The position numbers and the translations under genes were made by a program. The notes under the pieces were generated by a model. That model was not told where the DNA came from. It did no database searches and saw only the letters and a list, made by a program, of their open reading frames with translations. A stretch of 64,000 nucleotides of DNA from Trema orientale (lineage: Eukaryota > Streptophyta > Magnoliopsida > Rosales > Cannabaceae), in NCBI GenBank assembly GCA_002914845.1, contig JXTC01000088.1, forward strand, positions 642,997-706,996, given 5' to 3'. Below, piece by piece: positions 23,103 through 36,291 of the stretch (positions are counted from its first letter, which is position 1; each line of letters starts with the position of its first letter).

Positions 23103-23560
23103 TTTCCACTCCGTTGTCATTACATGAGGTGCCTCTTCCCAAACAAACTTCCCTTTGCCGGTGGACGAAGGAGAAAAAAAAAAAGCATGTAATGTGTCTT
23201 CAATACGGTATACTAAAATGGAAATAGGACCTACAGGAGTTTAAAATCACAATCCATGCACAAGTAGACTTATGAACTTGGAATTTAACAATTCATTCTT
23301 ACCCTTTACTTTTCCTGCTCAATAATTAATATATACACTTGCCCTAAATAGAATGTAGTCCTTTCAAAAAAAAAAAAAAGAATGTAGTCAAAACTGGAAA
23401 ATTCAATAAGTATACGAAGAGTGGAGTTGTCGTTGAAATACCAGAAATGGGTTCAATAGCTATAGTAGATATGTTTGGCACTTTCAAAGATCTTCAACTC
23501 AATGTAACTTAAATTTTTGTGAGAGTATTTTGGATAAATTCTTAAAAGGTATTATTTTAA

Positions 23561-23712
23561 GGAGGCGGCTATAGTAGGGACGCTCCTACGTAAGGTCCCT
23601 GTTTATACACCGTTTGATGGGAATCTGTGTATAAACAGATTCCCCACAGATTCCCATCAAACGGTGTATAAACAGGGCCTTACGTAGGGACGCCCTTATT
23701 GTAGACGCGCCC
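23561..23712. mobile_element. Palindromic Mutator-like MITE (152 bp)
   Basis: Perfect 9-bp target duplications TTATTTTAA at 23552-23560 and 23713-23721. The arms are almost perfectly complementary: TACGTAAGG...CCCTGTTTATACACCG on the left recurs reversed on the right, around a short GTATAAACAGATTCCCC centre. Same family as the element nested at 17640. The near-perfect stem suggests a young copy or ongoing arm homogenisation. Confidence -1.
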
Positions 23713-24358
23713 TTATTTTAATTAGGAGGTCTTTTTTTAAAAAGTATGATCTACTAGCTTATTTAGGAATTTTTAAAACTAAAATAAAAAGTAAAAGTTA
23801 TTCCAACGGACATTTGAGAGTTTAAGGGGAAAAAAAAAACAATTTAAAATTTTCTTTCTAAAGTAGATGCGAAGATCTTTTTGATTGGGAGAAAAATATC
23901 AAATTCTTTTTATGTTAAAAAGAAAAGAATTTACTAGTTACAAAATAAATTTTATTATACGCTTTGACCTTTTGGTGTCGGCAAGAACATTATTACTATT
24001 TTTTGACAATGAACTGGGATGCGTGCGAGACGTGAACTTAAATAAAGAAGTTCGTAAGAAACAAATATTGGTACTTGAAAAGACAAAAGTACCCTTTTCA
24101 AAGTGCCATTTTCAAACTGGATTTATTATTTTGGAATTTTAAGCTCACAACTAGATAAAAAAGAAAAAAAAGAATGTAGTCTGATATCCCAGTCTTCGAC
24201 ATGGCCATGTTAGTTTGAACTGACAGTTAAATCCAGCTGGGCCCGCATCAAAATCCACCAGCGTTCTACACGTGTAATAAAAAGCTATTATGTTATATTA
24301 TCTCATAATTATCAAAATTAGAAGTGAGTTAGTATGTGTTGGTGAAAGGATAGTACTA

Positions 24359-24539
24359 GAGGTCCTAATTATTATACCAAAATTTTTTGTATCAATATAT
24401 GTGACATGTGAGTTGTCACAATTCAATTGGTATGTTAAAACTTACCACAAATAGATTAAATATTATCATTAATAAAATAGTGGCAAATCATATGCCACAT
24501 GTGTTTGTATTAAAAATTTGGTATAATAATTGGTACCTC
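24359..24539. mobile_element. Foldback MITE (181 bp)
   Basis: The left end GAGGTCCTAATTATTATACC and the reversed right end GAGGTACCAATTATTATACC stay similar for about 50 nt (AAAATTTTT, ATATGTGACATG against CACATGTGGCAT). The short unpaired middle has no coding frame. A clear target duplication was not found, so the superfamily is unassigned. Confidence -1.
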
Positions 24540-26107
24540 AAACATTATCCTTTGGTGAAATCTTTTTCCCTTTTGAACCACATTTTTTATTTTATTTTAG
24601 TGGCATTAATAATACTATATACTTCACGGTATTAGCATAGCGTATTAGCTTATTATTTGATGGTTATATAAAAAAAATGAGATCGCCGTCCATACTTACA
24701 ATTAGGCTTTGTTTGGTAGGAAAAAAGAGTGGAAGGATAGAGGTACATAAAGAGAGAGAGAGAGAGACAAAATCTAGTGTTTGGTAGAAATAATGAGGGA
24801 GAGGAGAGGTGGAGGGCTAGCTCTCTCTTTGGGCCTACCAAAATGAATATCTCCTTTTTTGGATATATTGGAGTGAAAAAGTGAAAAAAAAAATATTTAA
24901 TCACAAATTTACGTCTAAAAAAATTATTAAAAAAATAAAAAAATAGATAATATAGTATTTTTATAATTAAGTACTCTCTATTTTTCCTATTTCCCATTCT
25001 TCGTATCAAATAAGTTAAGAAATCTACTTACTTCTCTCCCTTTATATTTCCTCATTCATAACCTTGCCATTTTTCCTACTTCCCCTTCCTCCTACCGATT
25101 AGAAAATAACTCGTTTTTATTTTATTTTATTTTTTTTAATAGCAAACAATTTGTTTATTTTCCGTGAAAAAAATGTTCATATCAAACGTATAGTGCAGAG
25201 TACTTGTCAGAGACCAGACAAGGAAGTTGCCGGAAGGTGACAAGTGGCGTGTTGCTGTAGCCGATTCGTGGCACCAAAATCACAAGTCAACATCAATAGA
25301 TAGACTGACGCTTTCCTTAAAAGGCTATTTTCTTTGGGTGCTTTTCGTAATTTCCCTTTCTTTCTTTTTTCGCTTCTCGATATTTGCCTTTTTTTTTTTT
25401 GCTGGTGAGCCATTTTTATAACACTAGAAGCACTAAAAAAACACTTTACGTACAATTACTGAAATCAGCATCAGTTATGATGTTAGGGACTTAAATTCGG
25501 ATATATCATATAGATTCTTTTTAGGTAACAACATACAGACTAAATGACAATTTACCATAAAGTAAAATATCGATTAATCTAGAGTTTAATCTAAGAATAT
25601 TAATTAAAAACCTAAGGAAGAGAAAAAGAATAACGTGTATTAGTCCATAAACACAGAACTAAGCACGCGCGCCAAAAGCTCAAAGCTTACAAAATTGGAA
25701 CCCAAAAAAAAAACAAAAAAAAAAAACGCTTTTTCTTCCGTTTTAATTCTTTTGTGTCATTAATTAATTATTTAATTAATTCGATGCTTTGCGTTGTTTC
25801 TCCGTCCTTCCATCTACGTTTCTCTCTCTAAATCTCTACGTTTCTCTCTCTACATAGTTGCTTCCAATGATCGACAAAGACATTTATTTTATTATTTTTT
25901 TATTTGTAGTTTTTCTGATATTTTTGTTTATTTAATATTATCTTTAGTTTCTTATTTTTAATTAAACTTGCCGGTGATTGGAGAGATCGAGGGATTCGAA
26001 AATGGGATTCTGAAAAGGGAAGAAGATCGAGAAGAAGAAGAAGAAGAAGAAGAAGCGTGATTTGAAGTTTTGTTTGGTTTCTGGGAAAATTGGAAGGTGG
26101 ATTCGAG
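24540..26107. other. Upstream region of the synaptotagmin gene
   Basis: 24710-25100 is a GA/CT-rich stretch with weak inverted similarity between TTTGGTAGGAAAAAAG and a reversed GGTAGGAGGAAGG, possibly an old Tourist-like element. 25800-26107 holds the likely promoter-proximal region and leader, with a doubled CTACGTTTCTCTCTC block (about 25815-25855) and a GAA microsatellite at about 26030-26055. No clear TATA box was picked. Confidence -1.
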
Positions 26108-29100
26108 ATGGGTTTTTTCAGTACTGTATTGGGTTTTTGTGGATTCGGAGTTGGGATTTCAATCGGTCTCGTTGCTGGGTATTTTCTCTTCATCTATTTC
26201 CAGCCAAGCGATGTTAAGGTTCTCGTTTCTTCCTCCTGCCTTATGGGCTTAATTTGTTTATCTTAGTTTGGATTAATAACCTGTTTGGTTCCCGAGAAAG
26301 TAACACAGAAGGAAAAGAAAAAATGAAAAGAAAAGGAAAACATGGAAGTGTTGTTTGATTTGTTGCTTTCATATAAGAACCAAACTGTGTGATTGTGTAA
26401 TTGTGAAAACCGATTGGTTATTGACGAGAGAAATATTTGTATAAGAAAGTTTGAGATAATCTGGGCAAATTGATAATGGTTGGTGAAGAAGGATAAGCTT
26501 GTTGTTATCCTTGTTAGCCTCTTTGAGTATTTATGTTTGTGTGTGTTTATTGCATAATATATATTTTTTTCAATGGTAATGAATTTTATGATTTTTAGTA
26601 GTTGTATGTATGTGTGTTTGTTCATTGTTGTTGCTTTCTACATGAATGTGGTTTGTTGCCTGAGAGCAAATTAGAGACTTCCTGTTTTGGTCTTTGAGTT
26701 CTTAGTTTAGTATTTGGTGAAAAGAACATTTATGCATCTAGATACCAAACGAATAAGAACCTGGAAAGAAGCCCCGGGAAATGAAAAACGAACAACGTAT
26801 GCCACTGGATTAAGCATGATGCATTATTGGAATTTAAAGAAAATTATTGTCAATAATAATTGAAGTTAAGCCCTTATCCAGAGGAATGAAGATGATCAAA
26901 TAGGTGGAGAGATATCAAAGCAGGATGGTAGGACATATATGTAATTAGTAAACTATCACTTGGTAATTCAGGAAAGAAGGTTAACACATACAAACAAAAC
27001 AACTGTATGTTACTGTCGTAAGAGAAAAAAAAAAAAAAGAAATAAAGAGGAAAGAGACATGTAGAGGAATATCAAATGAGCTGCACTATGCTGATATCTG
27101 AGGATTACATCTCTGTCTGCATTTTATTTTTTTTGAAGTTTAACTAATTCCTTTTGACTCGGCAGGATCCTGTAATTCGTCCTTTGGTTGAGCAAGACTC
27201 AGAGACATTGCAGCGGATGTTCCCTGAGATTCCACTCTGGGTGAAAAATCCTGACTATGATCGTGTATGCTACTACTTCCTTTCTCCATCACATTGTCAG
27301 AGTCTTGGCGGCTGTAGTTTCTGGCATTTTAATTCTTATTTCTTTCTTGTTTTGCTTTTGTTTCCTGGTGAAGGTTGATTGGCTAAACAAGTTTATTGAG
27401 TATATGTGGCCTTATCTTGACAAGGTAATCTATATTTCCGGCCATTTGAATGATTATTACTAGATTATTGCTTCTCATAATTTTTGATGAGTTTCTGTGG
27501 TTTTTGTTTTGTCCTTGCGTAGGCCATATGCAGGACTGCAATGAATATTGCAAAGCCCATAATTGCTGAGCAAATTCCAAAATACAAGATTGAATCTGTT
27601 GAATTTGAAACACTCACTTTAGGGACCTTACCACCAACTTTTCAAGGTTAGGGATCTGTTAAGCGTCTTTTAAAGTTTGTCTCCATCCTGGAAACGTTCA
27701 TGAGTTATTAGTAATTAGTTTGATTTGTTTAGAGAAAATAAAGCTTGATAAATGCATTTGGATTTCTGAAGCTGATCACTTTTTTCCCCCCACAAAATAT
27801 TTTTGCAGGTATGAAAGTGTATGTCACTGATGAAAAGGAGTTGATTATGGAACCTTCCATAAAATGGGCTGGAAATCCTAATGTCACTCTTGCTGTAAAG
27901 GCATTTGGGTTTAAAGCAACTGTTCAGGTTATTGGTTTATCATACTGTTGTGTAATAATGTTTCAATCAGTTTCCTTATAGTACATGACAGAGGGGGAGG
28001 GTTGCTGCATGTTAACCTTGCGCTCTTTAATTTCAGGTGGTTGATTTGCAAGTCTTTGCCTTTCCACGTATTACTCTAAAGCCCTTGGTCCCAAGCTTTC
28101 CATGCTTTGCAAAAATTTATGTCTCTCTTATGGAGAAGGTTTGTAATTTTGGATGCTTTAATTTTACCTGATCTAAATTCAGGTTTTTCTTGTGGTGATA
28201 TTTTAAGACAGAAGATTCAGATTCTTGTTACGCATAGGCTCCAGACATTTAATTTAAGAGTTAAAAAGATCATATTCTTATTTCATCAATGCCTTTAATC
28301 GGGAAATTTCTTGGTTGGATCGATTTGTTGTTGGTTCATAGATCTTCATTTAGATGTTAGGAAACTTCTTCTAACTACTTTTCTGTCTTTTATTATTTTT
28401 GTCTTCCGTTTTGCAGCCGCATATTGATTTTGGGTTAAAGCTCGTAGGGGCTGATCTGATGTCAATACCTGGCCTCTACAGATTTGTCCAGGTACCAGTT
28501 TTTAACTTGTTTTGTCCTTAAATATAAGGCATGCATTCTTCTGCCTGCTTCTTCCCCTGTTCTTTATCCTCCCCCATTTCCTTCTGATGTTGAGTAGTTT
28601 GGATATAGGTTTAAATTTAGCTTTGCTTCAATCAGGTTCTTAAATGTCCTAAAGAGTTCTGCTTCACATGGATGATTTGATTTTTCTGCAGGAGCTCATT
28701 AAGGATCAGGTTGCCAACATGTACCTGTGGCCCAAAACCCTTGAAGTGCCAATTATTGACCCAGCAAAGTAGGTTTCTGAATTCTCCTGATATTTGGTTG
28801 TGACAATGATTTGGCTGATGCAATTAATTGATGTTGCAGAGCATCGAAGAGGCCTGTAGGAATTCTGCATGTGAAGGTCCTAAGGGCAATGAAGCTAAGA
28901 AAGAAAGATTTACTAGGTGCATCAGACCCTTATGTTAAATTGAAGCTTACTGAAGATAAGCTTCCATCAAAGAAGACTACCGTCAAACACAAGAACTTGA
29001 ACCCTGAATGGAATGAGGAATTTAATTTGGTTGTGAAAGACCCACAGAGCCAGGCTTTAGAGTTACATGTTTATGATTGGGAGCAGGTACTTTATTCTGA

Positions 29101-30555
29101 TTTAGCCTTAAAAACTTGTCTTCCTCGTTTTTATTTTTTTCATCTAACTCTTCTTTTCTGTTTTTTGAGGTTGGCAAACATGACAAAATGGGTATGAATG
29201 TAGTTCCTTTGAAAGAAGTTCCCCCTGAAGAGCCAAAAGTTTTGACTCTTGACCTCTTGAAAAACATGGACTTGAATGATGTTCAAAATGAGAAATCCCG
29301 TGGGCAGCTTCTTGTAGAATTAACATATAAACCTTTCAAGGAGGAGGACTTGCCAAAAGGCTTTGAAGATGGTCAGACACTACAGAAGGCTCCCGATGGA
29401 ACACCTGCTAGTGGAGGTCTGCTTGTAGTCGTAGTTCATGAAGCTCAAGATGTTGAAGGAAAACACCATACTAATCCACATGTCCGACTTCTGTTTAGAG
29501 GGGAGGAAAAAAGGACCAAGGTACAAACGTATTTACCATTTACATTGTTTGCCTTCTAATATATTTACTCTGTAAATCACTTGGAATAAACTAGTGGTAG
29601 GTACTCTGTCTGTCCTTGACGTGACAAGTACGCTTGAAAACGGTAGTACTTAGAAACTGAAAGAGAGAAAACAAAGCCATATGGTCAATAGATAGTATCA
29701 AATTCTGTGTATTTTGATCTTCCTGTGTTATTGGTGCAAACAAATGATGGGGATGCTTCTGTGATAATGATTTTCCTACTTCTCCTATGATCTTACAGGC
29801 TGTGAAGAAAAACAGAGATCCGAGATGGGAAGAGGAGTTCCAGTTTATGGTTGATGAGCCTCCTACCAATGACAAACTACATGTGGAAGTCGTCAGTACA
29901 TCATCAAGAATGGGCCTGCTACATCCAAAGGTTAGTGTGCGGACCTTTTATTAGTGAAAGAATTGGAAAACGGATGATGATCATGAGTGTCATCTTTCAT
30001 AATTAAACACACATGAATGCTGGTGGACCACCTCTATCCTCTTCTGTTGAATCTAATGGTATTCTCCACTAGAATTATGGCTGCAGTTTGTCTCATCAAG
30101 GATTTTGTAAGTTGCATCATAAGGCGAACCTCTATGAGAGAATCAAAATAATAGTTAAAACTTCGAATGTGCATATGACATAGTATTATTTCTTTTATGT
30201 TTGTATAGAAGTGTAATCTTTTCATCAAAGAAAGGGAATCATCGGTCCTAAATCCTTAAGACTACTGTCATATTGATAATTGACCTATCCTATTCTTGGT
30301 TTCCATTTTCCACATGAAACGAAAATTCGGAATTAAGTTACACTTTGGGTTTTTTGTAAATTGTATGTGCTAGCTCTTTTCTTTTTATGTACTAAAAACT
30401 TTATATTTTTTATTGTGAATCAGGAATGTCTGGGTTATGTCAATATCAATCTTTCAGATGTAGTTGCCAACAAACGAATCAACGAGAAGTATCATCTCAT
30501 AGATTCAAAGAATGGGCGGATCCAAATTGAGCTGCAATGGAGAACTTCGTCATGA
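26108..30555 (+). CDS. SYT2: Synaptotagmin-2-like ER-plasma membrane tether (SMP + two C2 domains)
   Basis: Plant extended-synaptotagmin relative that holds the ER to the plasma membrane and can move lipids. Exons 26108-26218, 27166-27264, 27374-27424, 27523-27646, 27809-27927, 28037-28138, 28417-28491, 28692-28768, 28840-29086, 29170-29520, 29799-29930 and 30424-30555, all GT-AG, give 539 aa (Arabidopsis SYT1/2 about 540). An N-terminal membrane anchor (MGFFSTVLGFCGFGVGISIG, residues 1-32) is followed by an SMP lipid-transfer domain (about 66-250). C2A (about 257-355) has the acidic loops DLLGASDPYVK and YDWEQVGKHDK. C2B (about 417-525) has GKHHTNPHV in place of an SDPYV-type motif, so it is probably calcium-independent. 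VGKHDKMGMNV, EKSRGQL and the end IQIELQWRTSS favour SYT2 over SYT1. Family sure, paralogue fairly sure. Confidence -1.
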
Positions 30556-30958
30556 GGTCACTAGTTTCTTTCAAAATTTCGTATTTGAATCGGTCCATGC
30601 TGTGTCTAAGATGATGATTAATTTTCGTTCACCTTTTCCTTTTTTTTTTTTTTTGGCATTAGTCCCTTCACTATACATTAGTTTATTTGTTATTCGTGTA
30701 CATGAGTATAAATGTGTACATGACTTTCATAGCTGATACTAATTGCACCAGCAAAACATTAAAGTTTAACTGCCTTGCGAGCCTTCAACTGAATTTTTTT
30801 TTTTCAACCGTACTTGTTCAACTCCTGGTTTTACAGCTTGACTCCAAATGTTTGTGTGCAATGAATTGAAAAACTAGAAAGTTTGAATGCCTTATCGGAA
30901 AGCATTGGTAACAAAGGACCAGATTTTTCAAGGACGTGTTTTCTGAAATGATTACGAG

Positions 30959-31663
30959 TAGAGATGTAAACGGGGTGGGGCGGGGCTGGGGAATGCCCTC
31001 CCTGCCCCCGTCCCCAACGCCATATTTCATCCCCATCCCCGTCCCCGTCCCCGCCCCTGAGGAATCCTCGGCGGGTTTTGGGCGGGGAATCCCCGACAGG
31101 TTTAAGGCGGGGCGGGGAATCCCCGCCTAATAAACATAATAATTATAAAAAATTATATTTTAGTTACATCTCACTCTTAGGATTGAAATTTTATTTTATC
31201 CCTTCATTAATCATCATAGAATCATCATAGAGTGATTTAAAAAAAAAATCATAGAGTTAATATATGTATATATGTATATATCATAGAGATAAAAGCTCTA
31301 TTCCAACTTTATTAGAATAAAAAACACACAAAATATCAATAATAATAAAAAAAAGTCCAAAAATTATAAAAATACCATGAGTCCATAAATACCGTAATGT
31401 AATTTGTGCTATGTTTATATATATAATTTCATTTTTGTTATGTTTATATATATATATAATTTTTTTTAGAAAATAATGTAATAAGTATATCGTGGCAGCG
31501 TCGGGGTAGGGAATGCCGCCCCCGGTCCCGCCCCGACCTCGACTAGGGTATGTGTTAACATACTCGACACCGACCCCGTCCCTGAATAAGCCCCTCCGAA
31601 CCCGCCCCATTAGAGGCAGGACCCCGACGAGACCCGATCACACGGGGCAAATTGACAACCTTA
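30959..31663. mobile_element. Non-autonomous hAT-like element (705 bp) downstream of SYT2-like gene
   Basis: Ends TAGAGATGTAAACGGGG and, reversed, TAAGGTTGTCAATTTG. Flanks ATTACGAG (30951-30958) and ATTATGAG (31664-31671) are an 8-bp target duplication with one change. Both ends are crowded with CGGGG/CCCCG blocks and the middle is A/T-rich with no coding frame. It lies 403 bp after the synaptotagmin stop codon, so it may overlap or limit the 3' end of that transcript. Confidence -1.
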
Positions 31664-31671
31664 ATTATGAG

Positions 31672-32620
31672 TATATACAATTATGATTTTGAAAGTTTAT
31701 ATTCTCGTCTATTAAATTTCTAATCTTTGTTATTATAAAACTCGGTCGACTAAAGTAAAAGCGAAACCATGTCTGATTTTGGGTAATTTTAATATTGCAC
31801 AACTATGATATAAATACACATTAAAATTCTGTATTTTAATGTCCTTGTAGGTCTATTGTCTGACCTTGAAATGTTGAAATTATTTTGTTCCAAATAAAAG
31901 GAACACGACGTCACAACGTACAAATAAAGAGAAATTATGCGTACTTGCCGTGGTCAATTCACACGCACTTGCAAATTTTGCGGTTTAAAAATGACACTGA
32001 GAAAACTGAAGTAAACCGGCTTATGTAATTAGGGTAATTGGTAATAGCCTTGAGCTTGACAAACTTGATTAATAAATATTTTAGTCTATATCGCTTCTAA
32101 ATCATATTTTTTTTCATAGGAAAATAGTTTAAACATTCAGTTATAAATGCTACATTCTACAAAATATGAAAGTTATAAATAAAGAATATAAAAACAACAA
32201 AAAATGTACTTAAAATTTTAAGTGTATCGCCTTACGATTTAAAATTTAAATTGCATACAAGAAAAAAAATTAAGAATAATGCTACCACTACAATACCATT
32301 CTATCTTCTAATACAAAAGACATCTCAATGTGTTTAGTCAAAAATTAAGAAAAATTAGAGACTTTTGGAAAAAAAGAAAAGGTTTGGTTGAAGACTTGAA
32401 GTTGAATGGCTTGGACACGTAGGAGAGTTCAGACAATTTGGCTGTCCAAAGTCCAATGAGGTTTGATTCAATTGAATTCCTTGTGATTACCATTTCAGTA
32501 TTACGAAACAAAAATATAATATCAACCTCACAACTCTCTCACGTCTCATCTCTCAGTAGAGAGAGACTTAGTACTTCGAGTTAGGGCGGTGACCAATCGC
32601 CGGTAAGTCTTTGGATTCCG
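31672..32620. other. Upstream region and leader of APX3
   Basis: No gene features to about 32520. The stretch near 32530-32620 (CTCTCTCACGTCTCATCTC, AGAGAGAGAC) looks like the APX3 leader. A CGCCG|GTAAGT motif at about 32600 could be an unused splice donor. No TATA motif could be assigned with confidence. Confidence -1.
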
Positions 32621-35600
32621 ATGGCGTTTCCGGTGGTTGACTCCGACTATCTCAACCAGATCGACAAGGCTCGTCGCCATCTTCGTGCCCTCATCGCCAC
32701 CAGAAGCTGCGCCCCCATCATGCTCCGCTTAGCGTAACACCTCTCTCTCTCTCTCTCTCTCGCTCTCTCTGTTTGTTTCCCGGGAAAACCCGAGAAAAGA
32801 AGAAGACCCCAATAAGGAAATTAAAATTTTTTAAAAAATATATTATTGTTATTTTTATTAATTCGAGTATGTGGGAATGAATTTGCAGGTGGCACGATGC
32901 TGGCACGTACGATGCCAACACAAAAACTGGTGGACCAAATGGTTCGATTCGGAATGAGGAAGAGTACAATCACGGCTCTAATAGTGGCTTGAAGAAAGCC
33001 ATCGATTTCTGCGGTATACCTAATTTCAACTTCAAGTTGTCTGTTTTTAATAGCCAAAAATACTAGTAAAATTAGCTTCTGCAATGTACTTCTAGCTTTC
33101 TGGGTGTCTTCCATAATGGCTTAAATGACTGTTACTTGAGTGATTTTGGGGTATTCAAGTCTTTTCTTTTCTGGGTTGTGATTCTTGTGAAGGATGTGGT
33201 GTACTGTTCATGTCTTTGGTTCTTAAGAAAAGCAGCTGGAGTTAGAATAGAAGATGAATGACTTAGTCAACAGATTAACTCTAATGTATTGTATTGTACG
33301 GTATTACCAGTAATTGTTTCATACTAAAACTAAGCTTAAAGAAATGTTGTAATCAGGTATATTGCATGGACAGCACCTTTAGTTATATTTAGAGTTAGGA
33401 GCATGATTTGCGTTTTATGTTCACGTTTAGACATTTGCATTATTGGGGTTTCCCTTAACTATGAATTTCGGAATTCTTTGACTTTGATAATTTGACATTT
33501 ACTCGAACCGTTTTCTAATCTATGCTTTGCCTTATTTATTTGTTTTAATGTATGTTTTTCCTTTTAAATTGGGCTTTCTTCACTTAGTTACCTGACAAGT
33601 TCTTTTATTTCTGATGTCAGAGGAAGTTAAGTCTAAACTTCCAAAAATTACATATGCAGACCTGTACCAGGTGATTTCTTCGAAGACTTACTACTTTAAA
33701 TCTTAGAATGAGGCATACAATAGGAATAATTGGCAGTGTTAATTAGAAGGTGTTTTTCATATCAGATCTCGACCAACTTTACGGCTATTTCTTACTGGAA
33801 CCCGAACATCATTTGATTTTGAACTGACAAAATCTGGGAATTTCCCCCCCAAAAAGTCTTTAAAGAATGTATTGAATTCTGTATTCTACAAACTCTGGAA
33901 ACTCGTAGTAACAATAGTAATGAGCAAGTTCAGAGCTTAAACAAATCCCACCTTGTAAGAGGCCTGAGCACCTCCAACTGGTAAATGACTTTCTGCTTCT
34001 GGGTGACGAGTTTACACTTAACAGATAAAAGCCTCGTACCGTTTTTGTTCTCCCACTCCGTTATGGCTGGTGAAATATTAAGACATAAGAGGGAGAAAAG
34101 TTATATTCCATATCACCCGTGGTTAGTTAACTAAAAAAGAGAAGGAACTTACATCGCACTAAAAAGTAAGGAAGAAATGGTGTTGCAAAACCAAATTGGG
34201 CACTTTATGTTTATGCGAACATCTAGAAATTTATGAAAAAAACTTCCTTTCAACGTTTTTGAATGATCATTCTGTTGTTCAGCTTGCTGGTGTTGTTGCA
34301 GTTGAGGTCACTGGAGGTCCCACCATTGATTTTGTGCCGGGCAGAAAGGTATGCTGCTTTTCAAGAGCATAAGTAGTTCTTCCCTTAAAAAAAAAAGAAA
34401 AGCATATCATTACTTTTTATTTAATGTATGTTCTTTCTTTAGGATTCAAAAGTTTCTCCCAAGGAAGGGCGGCTTCCAGATGCTAAAAAAGGTATGTCTA
34501 CTATTTAAAGTGTACTTCGCAAGCAAAAGAAAAATAAATGAAGATAGATTTTTTTTCCCCCTTTCCAGAACTCCTTAACTTTTTTTTTTTTCCCCATTTC
34601 CAGAACTCCTTAAACTTACAAGGTTGTTTTTTGGGTGTATTCACTTGGAATGATAGAAATATAGATGCTGTCTTGGTTTCTATTTATAATTGCATTTCTT
34701 CTGCTTAAAACTACAGAAAGTTTTCACAGCATGTGCAAACACGCATGTTTTGGTGTTGGCTTAAGCATTGTACCATCATTGTTTACTACTGCATTTCTTT
34801 GCAGAAAGCTTCTTAACATTGTTGAATGTCCATGATTTACGCATGACTTTAGTCTGAAATTGTTTTCCCTTTTTGGTGGGCAATTTTGGTGGCAGGGGCA
34901 CAACATCTTAAGGACATCTTTTACCGAATGGGCCTGTCTGATAAGGATATTGTTGCCCTGTCAGGAGGCCATACACTGGTACTTCTCTTTTCGACTTTTC
35001 ACTATATATGGGCTTCATTTGTTGTATTTGATATTCCTTCACTCTATTTTTCGTTTCTTCCGGTTTTACAGGGAAGAGCACATCCAGAGAGATCTGGTTT
35101 TGATGGTCCTTGGACAAACGAGCCTCTGAAGTTTGATAACTCATACTTTGTGTAAGATCTAAGTTCGGCTTGCATATTATGATATTGTGATAAAACTAGT
35201 TTATATACATAGACGTTGAGGCTTGACAATTTATTTGAACTTTTTGATACCAGGGAACTTTTGAAAGGGAACTCAGAGGGACTGTTGAAACTCCCAACTG
35301 ACAAGGCTCTAGTTGATGATCCTAAGTTCCGTCTGTTCGTTGAGCTGTATGCTAAGGTAAATATGGACTTGTTTCTCTTTCATCTTCCTGCCCGGTAATT
35401 TGATGAGTTCATTTCTTCCCTAATTATTTTGACATTTTAGAGTTAGAACTCATTTTTTATTGAGGAGTTAAGACACCCAGGTGCTAGAGTTGGCAAATGT
35501 GACCAACCTGGACTTGCTAACCACTAGGAACGGAATTTGGGTTCCATTGTTTATTAAATTAAATAAGTCCAATATTGTAATCCTTTGTACAGAACATAAT

Positions 35601-36291
35601 ACTAACATGTGCGTTCGAGACTGAGCCCCTTTTATTAGGTCAACTTCAAGCCAAGCACACCTAAAAGTTTATTTTCTAATAGAGTTCTCAAATCTTTTTG
35701 TAATTTTATTTTTTTATTCTCGTTTTTCTAATAGTTTTTGTTTCCCACTAACAAGGTCTACTCAAATTTTAGACATTATGAATAAGATCTGCATGTTGAT
35801 TTCGGGTTGGGATTGGTGGTCGATTTTGGTATGCAGTTAAGATATGAACCTTGTGATATCTCCTACTTAAGGTCAAACATGGGTCATTATATTTTTAGCT
35901 GCTATATCGGTCAACGTTGCATTCCCTTCTTTTATTGGATTGGAACAAGGGATTATACTTTACCGAACTCCCAATTACCTAGGACTTTAAGAGATTTTTA
36001 TTTGAAATAATTTGTAGTTTCATCTCATCTCAATCGTCTTCGTCTTGACCTGTTTTCTTTTTTCTTGTTTTCCCAAAATTTTACTTGTATTATTAGGACG
36101 AGGACGCATTTTTCAAAGACTATGCTGAATCACACAAGAAACTTTCCGAGCTCGGTTTTAATGGAATTTCCTCGAGCAAAGTAAATGTGAAGGCTAGCGT
36201 AGTACTGGCACAAAGCGCAGTGGGGGTAGCTGTTGCTGCAGCTGTGGTGGTCCTGAGCTACTTCTATGAAGTTCGCAAAAGAATGAAATAG
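32621..36291 (+). CDS. APX3: L-ascorbate peroxidase 3, peroxisomal membrane type
   Basis: Class I haem peroxidase reducing H2O2 with ascorbate at the cytosolic face of peroxisomes. Exons 32621-32733, 32889-33013, 33621-33670, 34283-34348, 34443-34491, 34896-34978, 35072-35151, 35254-35356 and 36097-36291 give 287 aa, the exact length of Arabidopsis APX3. The distal site [12 protein letters not shown] carries R36, W39 and H40. The proximal haem ligand is H160 in [13 protein letters not shown]169 and W176 in [10 protein letters not shown] match the ascorbate-binding arginine and the tryptophan of the haem edge. The C-terminus has a hydrophobic anchor (about 258-280) and the basic tail EVRKRMK, the known peroxisomal membrane targeting signal, which separates it from cytosolic APX1/2. 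No defects seen. Confidence -1.

Noticed and set aside
24710..25100. Tourist-like element upstream of the synaptotagmin gene
   Set aside because: End similarity is weak and no clean TTA duplication pairs with inverted ends; only mentioned under the upstream region.
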